This document shows positions 54,092-64,000 of a stretch of 64,000 nt of DNA, in pieces. The notes under the pieces were generated by a model. The model worked only from the letters and a program-made list of their open reading frames with translations, searched no databases and was not told where the DNA came from. The stretch is from Cristatella mucedo. Lineage: Eukaryota; Bryozoa; Phylactolaemata; Cristatellidae. Made by a program: the position numbers and the translations under genes. The stretch lies in contig WPIO01000013.1 in NCBI GenBank assembly GCA_009760855.2, forward strand, positions 3,112,501 through 3,176,500, given 5' to 3'. The first letter of the stretch is position 1, and the number at the start of each line of letters is the position of its first letter.

Positions 54092-54624
54092 GGCGGTGCT
54101 CGAGCGGTGCGCAGCCGCCAGCGGCGGTGCGAGCTTTGCTGTCGCCGCCGCAGCCTCCTCAGCTGCTCTCCACGCTCTCGTTGGATGCAACTTTCAAGCT
54201 GCCTCGAAGAAGCGACGACTGCAGTACCGATAGCACCACTCGCTTGTGCCCCGGGGGCTGCTGCTCGTGCCCTGTCAGACCCATCGCGTCTGGCAGAAGA
54301 ATGCATTCATGCCGGGCAGATTGCGAACTGTGTTCCATATGCTTTCGCCCTGTCCTCCGGCTCCTCCGTGCACGCACGCACCTTCTGCCTAGGCCTCCTC
54401 CGTCATCCTCCAACCTGTTGCTCCTAGGCATCGTTTGACCTTTGACCTCTTCTGTAGTCTGTGGGCGTCGCGCCTCCTGCAACCAAGGGCTGTGTGTCTG
54501 CTGTCGATGGCGCTGTTTTAGCTGGGGTCCACGGTTGCTATACCGCGCCAGCGCCTTTGTTATTTATTATCTTTTATATTTTATTTGACGGCGGCAGCAA
54601 GAGCGTGTCACTCGCGTGCGTGTG

Positions 54625-54632
54625 TGTACATA
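54625..54632 (+). promoter_or_regulatory. Pumilio-type element TGTACATA (first)
   Basis: It matches the UGUANAUA consensus for Pumilio/PUF proteins and lies in the Ssdp 3' UTR. Function is inferred from the motif only. Confidence 0.35.
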
Positions 54633-54675
54633 GTAAGCCTTGCGTGCACCAGTGTGCGCCCACCTACCCATCCTC

Positions 54676-54724
54676 CGGCCCCCCTCCCCTCCCTCACCCA
54701 CCCCCCCCCCCCCCCCCCCCCCCC
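54676..54724. repeat. C-rich tract in Ssdp 3' UTR
   Basis: C-rich sequence ending in 24 consecutive C (54701-54724). C tracts in 3' UTRs are known binding sites for poly(C)-binding proteins; function here is inferred. Confidence 0.9.
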
Positions 54725-54952
54725 GTTCCTGCACTGACCATGGGCAGGCGGCTGGTCAGAATTCGTGCTCGTCGCTGCCAGTCGCACAAATCAGGCGAAT
54801 TGTTGGACGTGTCGGTAAGCCTGCACTACTGGACGCTTTCTTCTCCGTCGATAGCCTTCACCTTCGGGCCGCTGGCGGAGTAGGCTTGGAGGCTGCTGCA
54901 AATCTCTCACGTTTTCTGATGAGCCACCCGTGCCTATGTTATTGGCATCGTT

Positions 54953-54960
54953 TGTACATA
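54953..54960 (+). promoter_or_regulatory. Pumilio-type element TGTACATA (second)
   Basis: A second perfect UGUANAUA match about 320 nt after the first, in the same 3' UTR. Confidence 0.35.
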
Positions 54961-55796
54961 GCTCCCGTTCTGCCCAGAGCTCGTCGTCCCTTTTCCTCCT
55001 TCTCAATGTGAGGGTGTCTGCTGCACATTGAGCTCTGCTTTCGCACGCATCGCTTTTTGGTCCGGGCCGTGGGGCCGGCGGCGCAGCTTTGCACTTCACT
55101 GTGGCAGACTCGCTCGGCCGGCGGCATGCTCGCCACTGTGTGCCCTGTGATCCCTTAATTTTGTGCCGATTTGTTAGTGTCACAGGCACGAGCTGCACAC
55201 TTCTCTTGGCCGCATGCTGGCTGGATGCTCTTCGCGTGCTGGTGGTGAGCAGTCCTGCCGGCTGTAATATGGTAGCTAACTAATGGATGGTGTGTGGGCA
55301 AGGCTTTACAGCCGACTCCGTTATGGCAAAAAGACTTGGCGGGTATATTTATTTGTTCGCGCCACTTCGCTCGGGCGGCGACTCGAACTGTTCCTCCTTC
55401 TGCTCGATAAGCTGCTGGCAAAGCCAGTATGCGTTCAGATCAACTATTCTGCGCCTTCTGGCATTATTTATGTTCGACAAAGTGAGATTGCTCGACAAGA
55501 AGGGACATTCAATTCAGGACATTCAACCGGACTGATCTAGTCTTGCAAGCCCTTTCCAAGGTCTGCGTCACAGACGTGTACATTTACTAGCCATATATCG
55601 TCCGAGTGTCGTACCGCCGCGGAAGTAAATAGTGTGTACATTCTGGTATTTCATCTGGGTATTGATTGCCAAGTGATTGTAAGTTAAGATTAGACCGCTA
55701 ATGCGACTAAGTGTAGTGATGTCATTGTTTTCTATATGCATAGCTTTTAAGGCTACAGGACAGAGAGGAAACAGTGTTATTGACTGTTTGCTGTAC

Positions 55797-55802
55797 AATA
55801 AA
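55797..55802 (+). terminator. Polyadenylation signal AATAAA
   Basis: A canonical AATAAA followed within 15-40 nt by T-rich sequence (catttttcttttgttctcatgttg region). It is the first canonical signal after the Ssdp stop. Cleavage is inferred near 55815-55830. Confidence 0.7.
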
Positions 55803-55829
55803 AATCACTGTCATTTTTCTTTTGTTCTC

Positions 55830-57340
55830 ATGTTGTACATCGCGTCCCCTTATCCCTCCATCCGTCATTGTTTCACTTTCTATCCGGCCTGCTGCCGTAC
55901 ACTCACTCGCCCAAGCTCTGTGCTACCTGCACTAACTACCCTTTGGCAAAGTAAGAAATTTTCACAGGTTCACAATTTTCCTAGGTGTGCGCCCCCTCAT
56001 CCGACGCCATTGAACTCTTGCCGCTCCGTATTCCTACGCCCCGAAACCGCCACCAACGAAGAAAATTACGCTTTAATTCCACCGAATGAGCAACGGTCGA
56101 CTTCTTGTCGAACGAACGCTGCGATTTTACGCTACAATGTTCCATTAATTGCGGGTCTGGCCCCTCAGAAATCTTGCGGGTCTTGCCCCAACTGCATAAA
56201 AACTGAAAATTGCTCCCAGAAAGACGGCCCTCGATACCGACTGAGTGCCGCGAGCGCGGCGGCCCAGCATGGCGCCTCGCCATTCTGCCCCCTCACCCAT
56301 TTCGCGCCTCGGCGCACGAACGCGCGAGACCTTCCTCGGAGGGCTATAGGCCAACTTAGCGGATGCGTTTTGCCTGTACGTGCAGCTGCCGTCTTCCCTG
56401 CTACGCAGCGCGGAGAGCGGTGGCCTCCGCGCTGCGTCTATTCGCTGTAGATATAATATAGTCTCCATATCGCACGTATCCATCCACTCAAGCCAGCGCT
56501 GCTGACGCACGTGGAGGAGGAGAGCAGTTTCAGCGCGCAATGAATGCGTCGCTTGAATCCCGCGACTGAAATCTTTCTAACACTTCCTTCGTTTCAATGC
56601 GTTCTACAAACTGCTTAGTGGCGGCGGCTTGTGCTAGCCCTCCCTCCCGCCGTCTGCGCGTGCGTGGGGTTCATTCGTCACTCAAGGCCTCCGCCGGCAG
56701 ACGACCTATGGGCTCGTCGACATATGCAGGGCCAGCCACAGGTCATTTTGCTGCGTCCCACCTCTAAATAATGTCATATTCTTGGTCGCAAAAGCGTGGC
56801 CTGTAAGACCTCCATTGGAGCTGTAGGCTATGGATATTTCGTACCATATGCCGGAAACGAGTAGTACTTACTAACCCTGGCGAATCGAGCGGCCTCTTAT
56901 TTGGGTCCACGATCCTGTAGTACGCAGTGTTTGCTCCTACCTTCTCCTTAAAGGGCGGCTCAAGTCAGAACCACTGTGGAAAACATTTTTACGAAACTCT
57001 ATTGAGCTTTCGATTTTTCTTTTGTAATGCAGCGAGCTTTCTCGTTCTTTAAGCGGTTAGTTTGTCAACCGCGATTTCTACAAGTCCAAGGCGTAAGAGA
57101 TCCTGAAAAATACGCGCTTACCAAAGCATTTTTTAGCCTGAGGACTCTGGAACCCCATGAGACCAACTACAAACGGACGCCCTCAAATGTGACCGGCTTA
57201 CAGATATGCCAATAAGTCTGACTCTGGAGTCCCTCACGTGACCTCTACGCAACGACGCAGCAGCTTACGAGATTTTTAAAGTTAAGTAGGAGTCTGAACT
57301 TGGCACCGTGCACTCTCGCAGTTGAAATTGAACATGCCTT
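55830..57340. other. Downstream intergenic, GC-rich core, no recognised gene
   Basis: 56200-56720 is rich in CG dinucleotides and could be a promoter or an old exon. Open frames on both strands (to 56450 plus, 56145-56540 minus) have no family resemblance. Confidence 0.4.
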
Positions 57341-57344
57341 GCTT

Positions 57345-57760
57345 CGCCGGCCTTCGCTAAGCGATGGACTTGCGTAAAAAGAATCTGCCCGCGATTCTAC
57401 TCGAGGGCTTGATATGCAGTTAATGTAAATTTAAAGATGCTTAGCGCGTCTTCGCGTACCGTATACGAAGCTCGATGCCCATTCGCCATCCGGCGCTGAC
57501 AAATTAATTTCTTCAAAGTATATTTTTAATATTCGTTTTATCGGAAAATTATAAAATACAATTTCGAAATACGCTATAATTTTCCTCCTAAGCAGATTTT
57601 GTCCATTAGCTAAGAACTCGGAGCTTTGCACTCAGTGGCTGTGGGCTCACCAACTAGATCAGTGCACACCCGGGCGCACCTTCCAAAGCAAAGTTGGAGT
57701 TTTCCGTGATTTTCCACGGGTGTAAGAAGTTAATTTCCTCGTCAAACCTGTGGATTCTGC
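57345..57760 (+). repeat. Repeat C, copy 2
   Basis: Same blocks as 42830-43150 in the same order, but with an additional AT-rich segment of roughly 180 nt (about 57430-57610). A related fragment lies at 58080-58180. Confidence 0.6.
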
Positions 57761-57891
57761 CCGCGATTGTGGACTGGCTATTTTACAAGTGAGCAGAGTA
57801 TAAATGTACTTATCGCGGACATCAACGAGAAAAACAAACACAGAAGTTCTCTCGATGTGGAGCATCTCAACTTCCGAAACTCAACTCAGAA

Positions 57892-58016
57892 ATGTCTCTC
57901 GAATGCGGCAAACTGTACAACGCAGACATATTGAAGAATCCCGGAAGCGTTATGCTGCCAAAGCTCATCGAACGCCTCACTAAATACAAGGTCAGATACA
58001 GAAAAAGACTGAAGGT
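57892..58016 (+). CDS. Unidentified candidate exon
   Basis: An open frame starts MSLECGKLYNADILKNPGSV and continues MLPKLIERLTKYKVRYRKRL-K. It meets a near-perfect donor (ctgaag|gtaagg) at 58017. The composition is protein-like and basic at the end. I recognise no family, and no partner exon is visible, so it may be chance. Confidence 0.2.
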
Positions 58017-58189
58017 AAGGTTCGAGCACTTCACGACCCTGGTCACGTGGTGTGGAGTCCCTGTCCGACAATAATATGGGCTCACCATATAGGCTGGGCT
58101 TACTGCAAGCTCAGAGGACACTCCGGTCTTGCTTGTAATGTAGCATTATTGAACTTTCTCCGAGATTTTTCACAGGCATAGGCTCGTAA

Positions 58190-59175
58190 TAATAATTATA
58201 AGACATTTTTATGGCATCCTCAGAGAATTAAATATCTTTCTTGGTGCGTTACATATTATTTAATGGAAGCGCGTCGATTTGGTTTGATATAACACGCATA
58301 ATAGCAGCATATATAAGCATAAGTGGGAAATTCACACGGACCCAGCAAATTCTTTGAGGTACATGTGGGATTATACCTTTTTTTAAATGCTGTAAAATCT
58401 GAGGATGTCCTGATCGCATTCGGGAGTGAATTCCAGGATTTGGGAGCCTATGTACTAAGGGCACGATCTTCAAAGGATTGATGGGTGGCTTGAGGCGCAG
58501 CTAAATGACTTGAGTCAAAAGAGCGGGCGGTACGAGGCCTAGCCTGATTAGTAAATACTTCAAATAGGCATGCCGGAACAACAGGATGAAGGGACTCAAG
58601 CGTTAAGTGACTAAACGTTAAAGTCGATGTGCGCTGCTCGACGGGGAGCCTATCCGCCCAGGCGAAAGTGATACATGTGGCAGCTCTGGAACTTTGAAAT
58701 TTTACTCAGGTGAAAGTGGATAGAATCTATATTGCGGAGCTGATAGATAGAATCGTATCTATCTATTGCGGAGCAATAGATAGAATCGTGAAAGGTCGAA
58801 CTTTCGAGCAGGACATGCACAGATTTCGTGCAGATACTACAGAAGGTGTGCTGCTGCTGCTGCTGGTGGCAGCCCCGTTTGAGGCATAAGTTTCCCCAAT
58901 TTCTGAGTAGCACATGGTTTAGACATCCTTGGTAAGGCAATTTTGTCTTCACTCAATTTCAGAAACTTCGCTCACATTCAATTGTAAACGTCGGTCATAC
59001 GGGGAATGCATTAGGGGACTCGGAGAGTTTGAGATGCTGGCACACAGAGAGATGATCTAATCGCGACTATTGCTGCGTGTCACCTGCATAAAGTGAAAGC
59101 CTGAATTGAGCGCGGCGATTAAGTCGGCAAGGCCAAGCACCGAACAATGGGGTATCCCTTACTTAAGAGGCTCAA
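58190..59175 (-). mobile_element. LINE-A long remnant
   Basis: Minus-strand element from the tail (aataattataagacattttt, cctcagagaattaaatatct) through 3' UTR and decayed coding sequence to a LADLI-like stretch near 59.13 kb. Contains a local duplication of tagatagaatcgt-atctat at 58740-58790. Confidence 0.72.
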
Positions 59176-59982
59176 CGGATGATTGTTGCCCGCTGGCATT
59201 AATGTTCCGGAGTCGCCCTCCGAAGAACCGACTTGAACTAGGGCTGCGAAGTGCCCGTGTAGGACAAGCTACCACTTTTTGACCATCGGCAGACTTAGCT
59301 TCAGCCCCAAAATCTGGTGGCGTAGTAGCCCAAACCAGAGTGAAATCGGTTGCCGAGTTAGGACGAAAGTCATTCATGTTAATGCAGTTTTAATTATCTT
59401 TTGCAAATCTATTTTAGCAGATCTTTCTGCTGGTTAAAGTGGACAATGCAAAGTGTTCCCATGTTAAGACTTCACCCTCCAAAGTCTGAATTTGAATGCA
59501 AAGTTCCGAGAACCCAGGGAATATTAAAGTGTGTCTTGTTTTTCCCACCGGAACAAGTGCACCGGTACAGCGTCGAACGGTTCCCCTTTGTCGGTCTTCA
59601 ATTTCTAATGTCATTTCATCGGCTGCCTCGTTGTGAATCTTATTTTATTGCTTAGTTCGATTGATATCATCGCAAGAGGTCGTGAGTAAGCCTAATAATT
59701 TCATTTCTAGTCCATGACAAGCTAGGTCGCCATATGAGATGCAGCAAGCTATGCAATGCACTGCATTGTTGAGGTACAAGATGCTGAGCCTGGGCACTTC
59801 AGTTGGAGCACAGTCTAAGCACGAAGCGATGACGCAGTAATACTAAAAGTAAGCGAGAATGTCAGCTGAAAACCTGCTGAATCGAATGGCTATTCCAGAC
59901 GACCGCAGTGCAGTACTATCAAAGCTTTTGCGAAGCTTTTTCTACTGACACGCTACTTTATCACTCTTAGTTAAAATCGCAG

Positions 59983-60366
59983 TCAAAAGAAGAAAGATGG
60001 TGACAGCTCGCTCTTAATCGCAGCTTCCTTCTTGCCAATCGAACATCCTGCGGAGCTCATCCACTCCCCGAGCGTCCATCGGGCCACATCCATCACAGTC
60101 CATCCTGTCCGCTCTGGCGAAGCTAGGAGTGCAATGCCGCTTGGTCCAAGGCAAGGTCCAGAGCATTCAATCCCCGACTTGGCAATGCTGAGAGCGCATA
60201 CGGCGGCGCCCCGGATAGCCGGCGACGTCGAGGGACATTCGCGGGATGGGGAGAGAATGCTTCCGATTAGCTTGGGAAGTGACGGGTCGCCGTTGGCTGG
60301 GTTGGATGTCATTGGATGAGATTGGAGTCTGCAATTGAATGGCAAGAACTTGGCGCGGTATCGCAA
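59983..60366 (-). other. Unidentified open reading frame, 127 codons
   Basis: An uninterrupted minus-strand frame in locally GC-richer sequence, including RTGWTVMDVARWTLGEWMSS. The plus strand is also open over 60032-60319, so the lack of stops may only reflect composition. A degenerate ankyrin-type repeat crossed my mind but I cannot support it. Confidence 0.2.
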
Positions 60367-60719
60367 GCACGATTTAGACCCGATAAAAATGACCTGATAG
60401 CACCAAGATTCGCTATCAAAGGACGAAAAAATTGCACCAATACCTGCGGCAAATTGATTTTGAGTATTTCGCGTCGACTAGTTGCTAGTTGCTTTTGGCT
60501 TTCAACTTTTCGTACAAGCGGAACTTTCACGCCGCATTTGAGGAAGAGCTTCGGCCGCTGCAATCAAGTTCGGCGACTAAGAATGGCGTTTTTGGCCCGG
60601 GTCGTTGCAGTCAATTGTGTGAGCAAAAAAGGGGGAGAAATCTTGAGGGAACTCTTGAACGATAACATAGTTTAATATACAATCAAATCTAGAGCTTTGC
60701 CTAGACTATTTTTCGAGGA

Positions 60720-61310
60720 TTGGCGTTGGCATAATAATAATAACAATAACGATAAACTTGTGTACAGTTGAGAGAACTTGACTTGCTGGAGGACTGGGAG
60801 GGATAAAAGCAAAGGTACAAGTGAGTGTGATCTCTATAGAAGTGAAAGCTTAGATCTAGCTTGGCGATCGCATCGGCAAGAGGGAGAGTATAAATAGCGA
60901 AAGGAAACGGTTCAAGCACAGAGCCCTGGGGTACCTCTTACTTCAGTGATTCCTCGGATGATCTATACCGGCGTGCATTTATACTCAGCAGTTTCCAAAT
61001 GAGATAGGCTCTAAACCATTTCGGCGAAGTGCTAGTGATGCCCAGGCGAGACGAGGGGCGCTCGAGAAGGACTTCGTGATCGATTGTATCAAACGCTACA
61101 GAAAGATCAAGGCAAACAGAGAGACTTTGCCTAAGTTTAGTTTCTTGAAAGCGTCGTTATACATCCAAAGCAATGCTGATCCTGGCTGTGGAAAGATTAG
61201 CTCTGAAACCAGACTGGAACTTATTACCCGCCTCCATTCTTTACGCCACTTGATCGACCGTCCAATTTGGGGCTCATGCTTCGGCCATTGTACGGCCCTT
61301 TAAAGTCCGG
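60720..61310 (-). mobile_element. LINE-A reverse transcriptase core fragment
   Basis: Minus strand encodes, in pieces, AFDTIDHEVLLERPSSRLGI (around 61030-61090), then VPQGSVLGP-like, then FAIYTLPLADAIAKLDLSFH and a degraded YADD box. This is the most N-terminal part of LINE-A seen in the window. Its 3' half is deleted. Confidence 0.78.
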
Positions 61311-61409
61311 TTTCGGGCGAGCCACTGAATTATGGCCCTTGATTTAGGTGGCTGCCCTTTGATTTCTGTTAAGCCTGTACAAGTATATTTATCGCTTGGT
61401 CCTTGAATA

Positions 61410-62035
61410 ATAATGGTTGTAATAATAACAACAGTACATATGATATAGTGCCCTCAGAGAACTAAATCTTTTTCTAGGCACTTCACATGCGCTGTTAAGG
61501 AAGCGTGATCATATAGCACGCACAATGTCAACAAGAATTACATGGCTAGAGGTGACATGCACAACGTCAGCATGCAAATATGATTAGTAGCTGCATGCAA
61601 AGTGTCAGCATTCATAAGTATACAAAGGACGATCACAAGGCCCCACTAAATGCTGTGATAAATCGGTGCGTTTTTAGCTTCTTAAAATCCCGTCAAGTCA
61701 GGGGATGTCGAGACGTCAGTCGGGGTGAGCTCCGGGCTTTGGAAGCATAGGAACTAATGGCATGGTCTCCAAAGGATTTGAGGTTCGTTCGAGGTGTAGG
61801 TAAACGAGCTGATTCAGAAAAGCGGGGTGTTACGATGCTTAGCTTAGTGGGAGAGAAGTTCTGATAGGTAGGCTGTAGCCAAAGAATGAAGGGACCTAAA
61901 AGTGAGAGACAGAACCTTGAAGTTGATGCACTGCTTGACTAGGAGCCAGCCAGGCTGCAAAGAAGTGGTGTGATGTGGCAACAGGGACGCTCACGACAGA
62001 CACGCCTAGCTGCCGAGTTTTGCACCAGCTGCATA
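61410..62035 (-). mobile_element. LINE-A 3' end
   Basis: AAT/AAC-rich end at 61408-61432, then the 3' UTR and the C-terminal coding part up to the VQNSAA region near 62020. Several frameshifts. Confidence 0.78.
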
Positions 62036-62379
62036 GGAGGGTTCAGAAGCAGCGCCGCCAGGCGCTAGAGCCATTCCAGGCCGGAGCTAGAGGCATTAAG
62101 AGAATTCCCTCCCCCATCCCCAGTGAGCACTAAACAAAATTCTGCGTCAGTTTCTCAAAGAAGTGCAGCCACTTTTGAAGTCAATCAGCTACGTGTTTTC
62201 CGATTTAACTCGTTTATAAAACCAGTATGTACTGCTGAACAGGTGTGGCCAACCAAAATCGTAAACCGTCGCCAAGCCACGTAGATTGTGCAGATCTCGC
62301 CGCGAGAACCCCAGCCATTATGCACAGACGTACCACAGCTCCGTGAATAACTCAGCCGAGCCACAAAAAACTAGGTTCG

Positions 62380-62500
62380 TTACGCTGGAGAGCTTTCCAC
62401 GGGGCCCTCAAAGCCTTGGCGGCTTTCGGTCTGCATGCGATAGCCAATAGACTTCATCTCGAGTAATAAGGGGAAAGTGAAGTCACAAGTGTACGACGAA
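62380..62500 (-). mobile_element. LINE-B 3' fragment
   Basis: Minus strand reads LLEMKSIGYRMQTESRQGFE, matching LLRETKSVGYRIRTESCLGC of the copy at 3.9 kb. The repeat end itself is missing. Confidence 0.6.
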
Positions 62501-62639
62501 TGCCAGTCCGATGTATGACTGCTCAGGGAATTGCACGCGACCGAACGGTCTGGAACAAATCCGCTCATTCTAACAACCTCAAAAAGGCATCGAAAGTGTC
62601 ACTCGGGCCTGCATGCTATTCTCAACTGTGTTATCACTC

Positions 62640-62989
62640 TTGCCCTGTCGGTTACATGCAGTAGTGTCCTTATCAAAGGTTTGTCTGTCATGAGCGTCCC
62701 AGTGGCCATATCACACCACTTCTCGCCGAGCTGCACTGGCTCCCAGTGAAGCAATGCATCGACTTCAAGGATTTGTCACTCACTTTCAGGTCCCTTGACT
62801 CTTTGGCTCCAGCCTACCTATACAATCTATTCCCCCAGCAGGCTAAGCATTGCACCACCCGCCTTTCGAGATCTGTTTACCCATACCTCTACAAATCTCA
62901 AATCCTCTGGAGACCGTGCCTTTAGTTTGTATGCTCCCAAAGCCTGGAATTCCCTCTATTCCACATTTAAGAAGAGACTAGAAACAAAC

Positions 62990-63034
<45 letters not shown>

Positions 63035-63262
63035 AGCATTTAGTGGGTCCCTCTGATGCGTCCTCTATGTGCCTATGCGTGCTGACACCGTGCATGCTGC
63101 CACTAACCATACTTGCATGCTGACCCTGTGCATGTCATCCCTCACCGTGCTGTTCGTGTTTGTTTATTGAGCATACTACCACTAACCATCCGATCGTGTT
63201 TCCTTTGCAGCAAATGTAAAGCGCCTAAAAAGTGATTGAATTCTGTGAGGGCGCTATACCAA
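62640..63262 (+). mobile_element. LINE-A 3' end with internal (TA)n
   Basis: Plus-strand frames read HHFSPSCTGSQ..., then DRAFSLYAPKAWNSLYSTFK. They are interrupted by (TA)n at 62990-63031 exactly where the ORF end is expected, and the element then continues with a clear 3' UTR and tail. It lacks the poly-ATT end. Confidence 0.8.
62990..63031. repeat. (TA)n microsatellite inside LINE-A
   Basis: Alternating TA run inserted or expanded within the coding end of the LINE-A copy. Confidence 0.95.
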
Positions 63263-63378
63263 GACTCGGAACTTTTCCAGCACGAGTTGCCTGTGACACG
63301 TGCTGCTACATGCACTGTGTTTTCGGATCCCTTCGGCCCAGACGTGAGAGCCGCCACGTCCGAGCTCGACTTCAACCT

Positions 63379-63456
63379 CTAAGGTTGCGGGCTCAATCCC
63401 TATGGCCGAGGTAAAGCGCCTAGATAGAGAAAAAGTTCTCTTTGGGGTGCTATATT
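63379..63456 (+). mobile_element. SINE-1 3' part
   Basis: B-box region ggttgcgggctcaatcccta followed by the shared tail (aagcgcctagatagag, aagttctctttggggtgcta). Confidence 0.7.
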
Positions 63457-63460
63457 ATGT

Positions 63461-63560
63461 ATCTCCGTCTGTAACTCCACAAAGCCACAAAGACTATGTG
63501 GGTGTTACGCAGGAGAGCTTCGTATAGCGCACTCACAGCCTGATTCCAAAAAGGGATCCA
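63461..63560 (-). mobile_element. LINE-B 3' end
   Basis: atgtatctccgtctgtaact, gtgggtgttacgcaggagag and tatagcgcactcacagcctg match 3815-3895. It is directly next to the SINE-1 fragment. Confidence 0.65.
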
Positions 63561-64000
63561 GGATGGGGCGCGCCGAAGGCCGCTGAACGAGTTCTTCAGC
63601 ATTCCCCTCCCTCTCTCCCTCCCCCTTCAGCTCTCCCGCCCCTTCCCAGCCCAGGAGACGCCACCAGATCTCACCAATAAAGAGCTCAACGCACTGGTTC
63701 GCCAATCAGCAGATTCTATATGTAGCTGATTTATGATTATGGCCTCCAGCCGTTTATGGCCTTGTTATCCGTGTCATCGCCTGCCGATGTGGGATCTGCA
63801 GATCAAGGGGGAATTTGGTTGATTTATTACCTTGTTGTGTGTGGTGGGGCCAGTTTACGGGCCGCTGGCCCCAAGTTGATCGAGTTTCAGCCGCCAGTTT
63901 ATGGCCCCTTAACCGCTTCGGATGCTATCTTGAGAGTATGGATTTATGAGGGGACTGTACGCAGCTTGGGGGGGGGGCAACAAGTGCACCTGAGGCACAT
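63561..64000. other. No recognised feature
   Basis: Mixed sequence with a CT-rich stretch at 63604-63632 and a short G run near 63969. No family match in any frame. Confidence 0.5.

Larger units (their letters stand above)
54092..55820 (+). other. Ssdp: Ssdp 3' UTR
   Basis: About 1.7 kb from the stop codon to the inferred cleavage site. It is C-rich at 54665-54724, has an AU-rich stretch at about 54558-54590 and contains two TGTACATA motifs. No open frame in it has a family match. The end is set by the AATAAA at 55797 and following T/GT-rich sequence; no transcript data were available. Confidence 0.7.

Noticed and set aside
55701-56450. Longest open frame in the window (249 codons, plus strand)
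   Set aside because: It overlaps the Ssdp 3' UTR and runs through its polyadenylation signal. The sequence has no domain, and its composition looks like chance in GC-rich DNA.

Overview
This is nuclear DNA from an animal. It shows short exons with GT-AG introns, a CpG-rich promoter and first exon, many decayed non-LTR retrotransposons, tRNA-derived SINEs and long simple repeats. There is no bacterial operon layout. The one gene I can identify is a complete, plus-strand orthologue of Ssdp/SSBP2/3/4 (sequence-specific single-stranded-DNA-binding protein), the partner of Chip/LDB. Several protein details (the segment after the LUFS domain, an Asn-Glu-Phe junction, a charged C-terminal tail instead of the vertebrate ending) suggest a protostome, perhaps an arthropod. 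That placement is inference.

Layout. 1-12.4 kb is intergenic: copies of an L2/CR1-type LINE (called LINE-A here), a second LINE (LINE-B), a tRNA-derived SINE (SINE-1), (TA)n blocks and a long (CA)n block. 12.4-13.2 kb is the promoter/CpG island with coding exon 1 (ATG at 12706) and exon 2. From there to 54.09 kb the Ssdp gene runs through 18 proposed coding exons (17 well supported plus one possible 21-nt microexon). They encode about 424 residues across 41.4 kb. Exons 1-4 encode the conserved N-terminal LisH/LUFS domain. Exons 5-17 encode a Pro/Gly/Met-rich linker cut into small, mostly phase-0 exons. Exon 18 encodes a short charged tail and the stop. The 3' UTR runs from 54092 to about 55.82 kb with an AATAAA at 55797. 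From 55.8 to 64 kb is intergenic: more LINE-A and LINE-B copies, a third dispersed repeat (repeat C) and a few unidentified open stretches.

The large introns (2, 5, 9, 10, 16) hold most of the transposons. SINE-1 and LINE-A share the same 3' tail, including a conserved hairpin, so LINE-A is the likely source of the machinery that mobilises SINE-1. A second SINE (SINE-2) has one copy with a perfect 30-bp target-site duplication. I found no CRISPR array, intact tRNA or rRNA gene, or intact transposon. All family names are from memory and reading by eye; no search was run.
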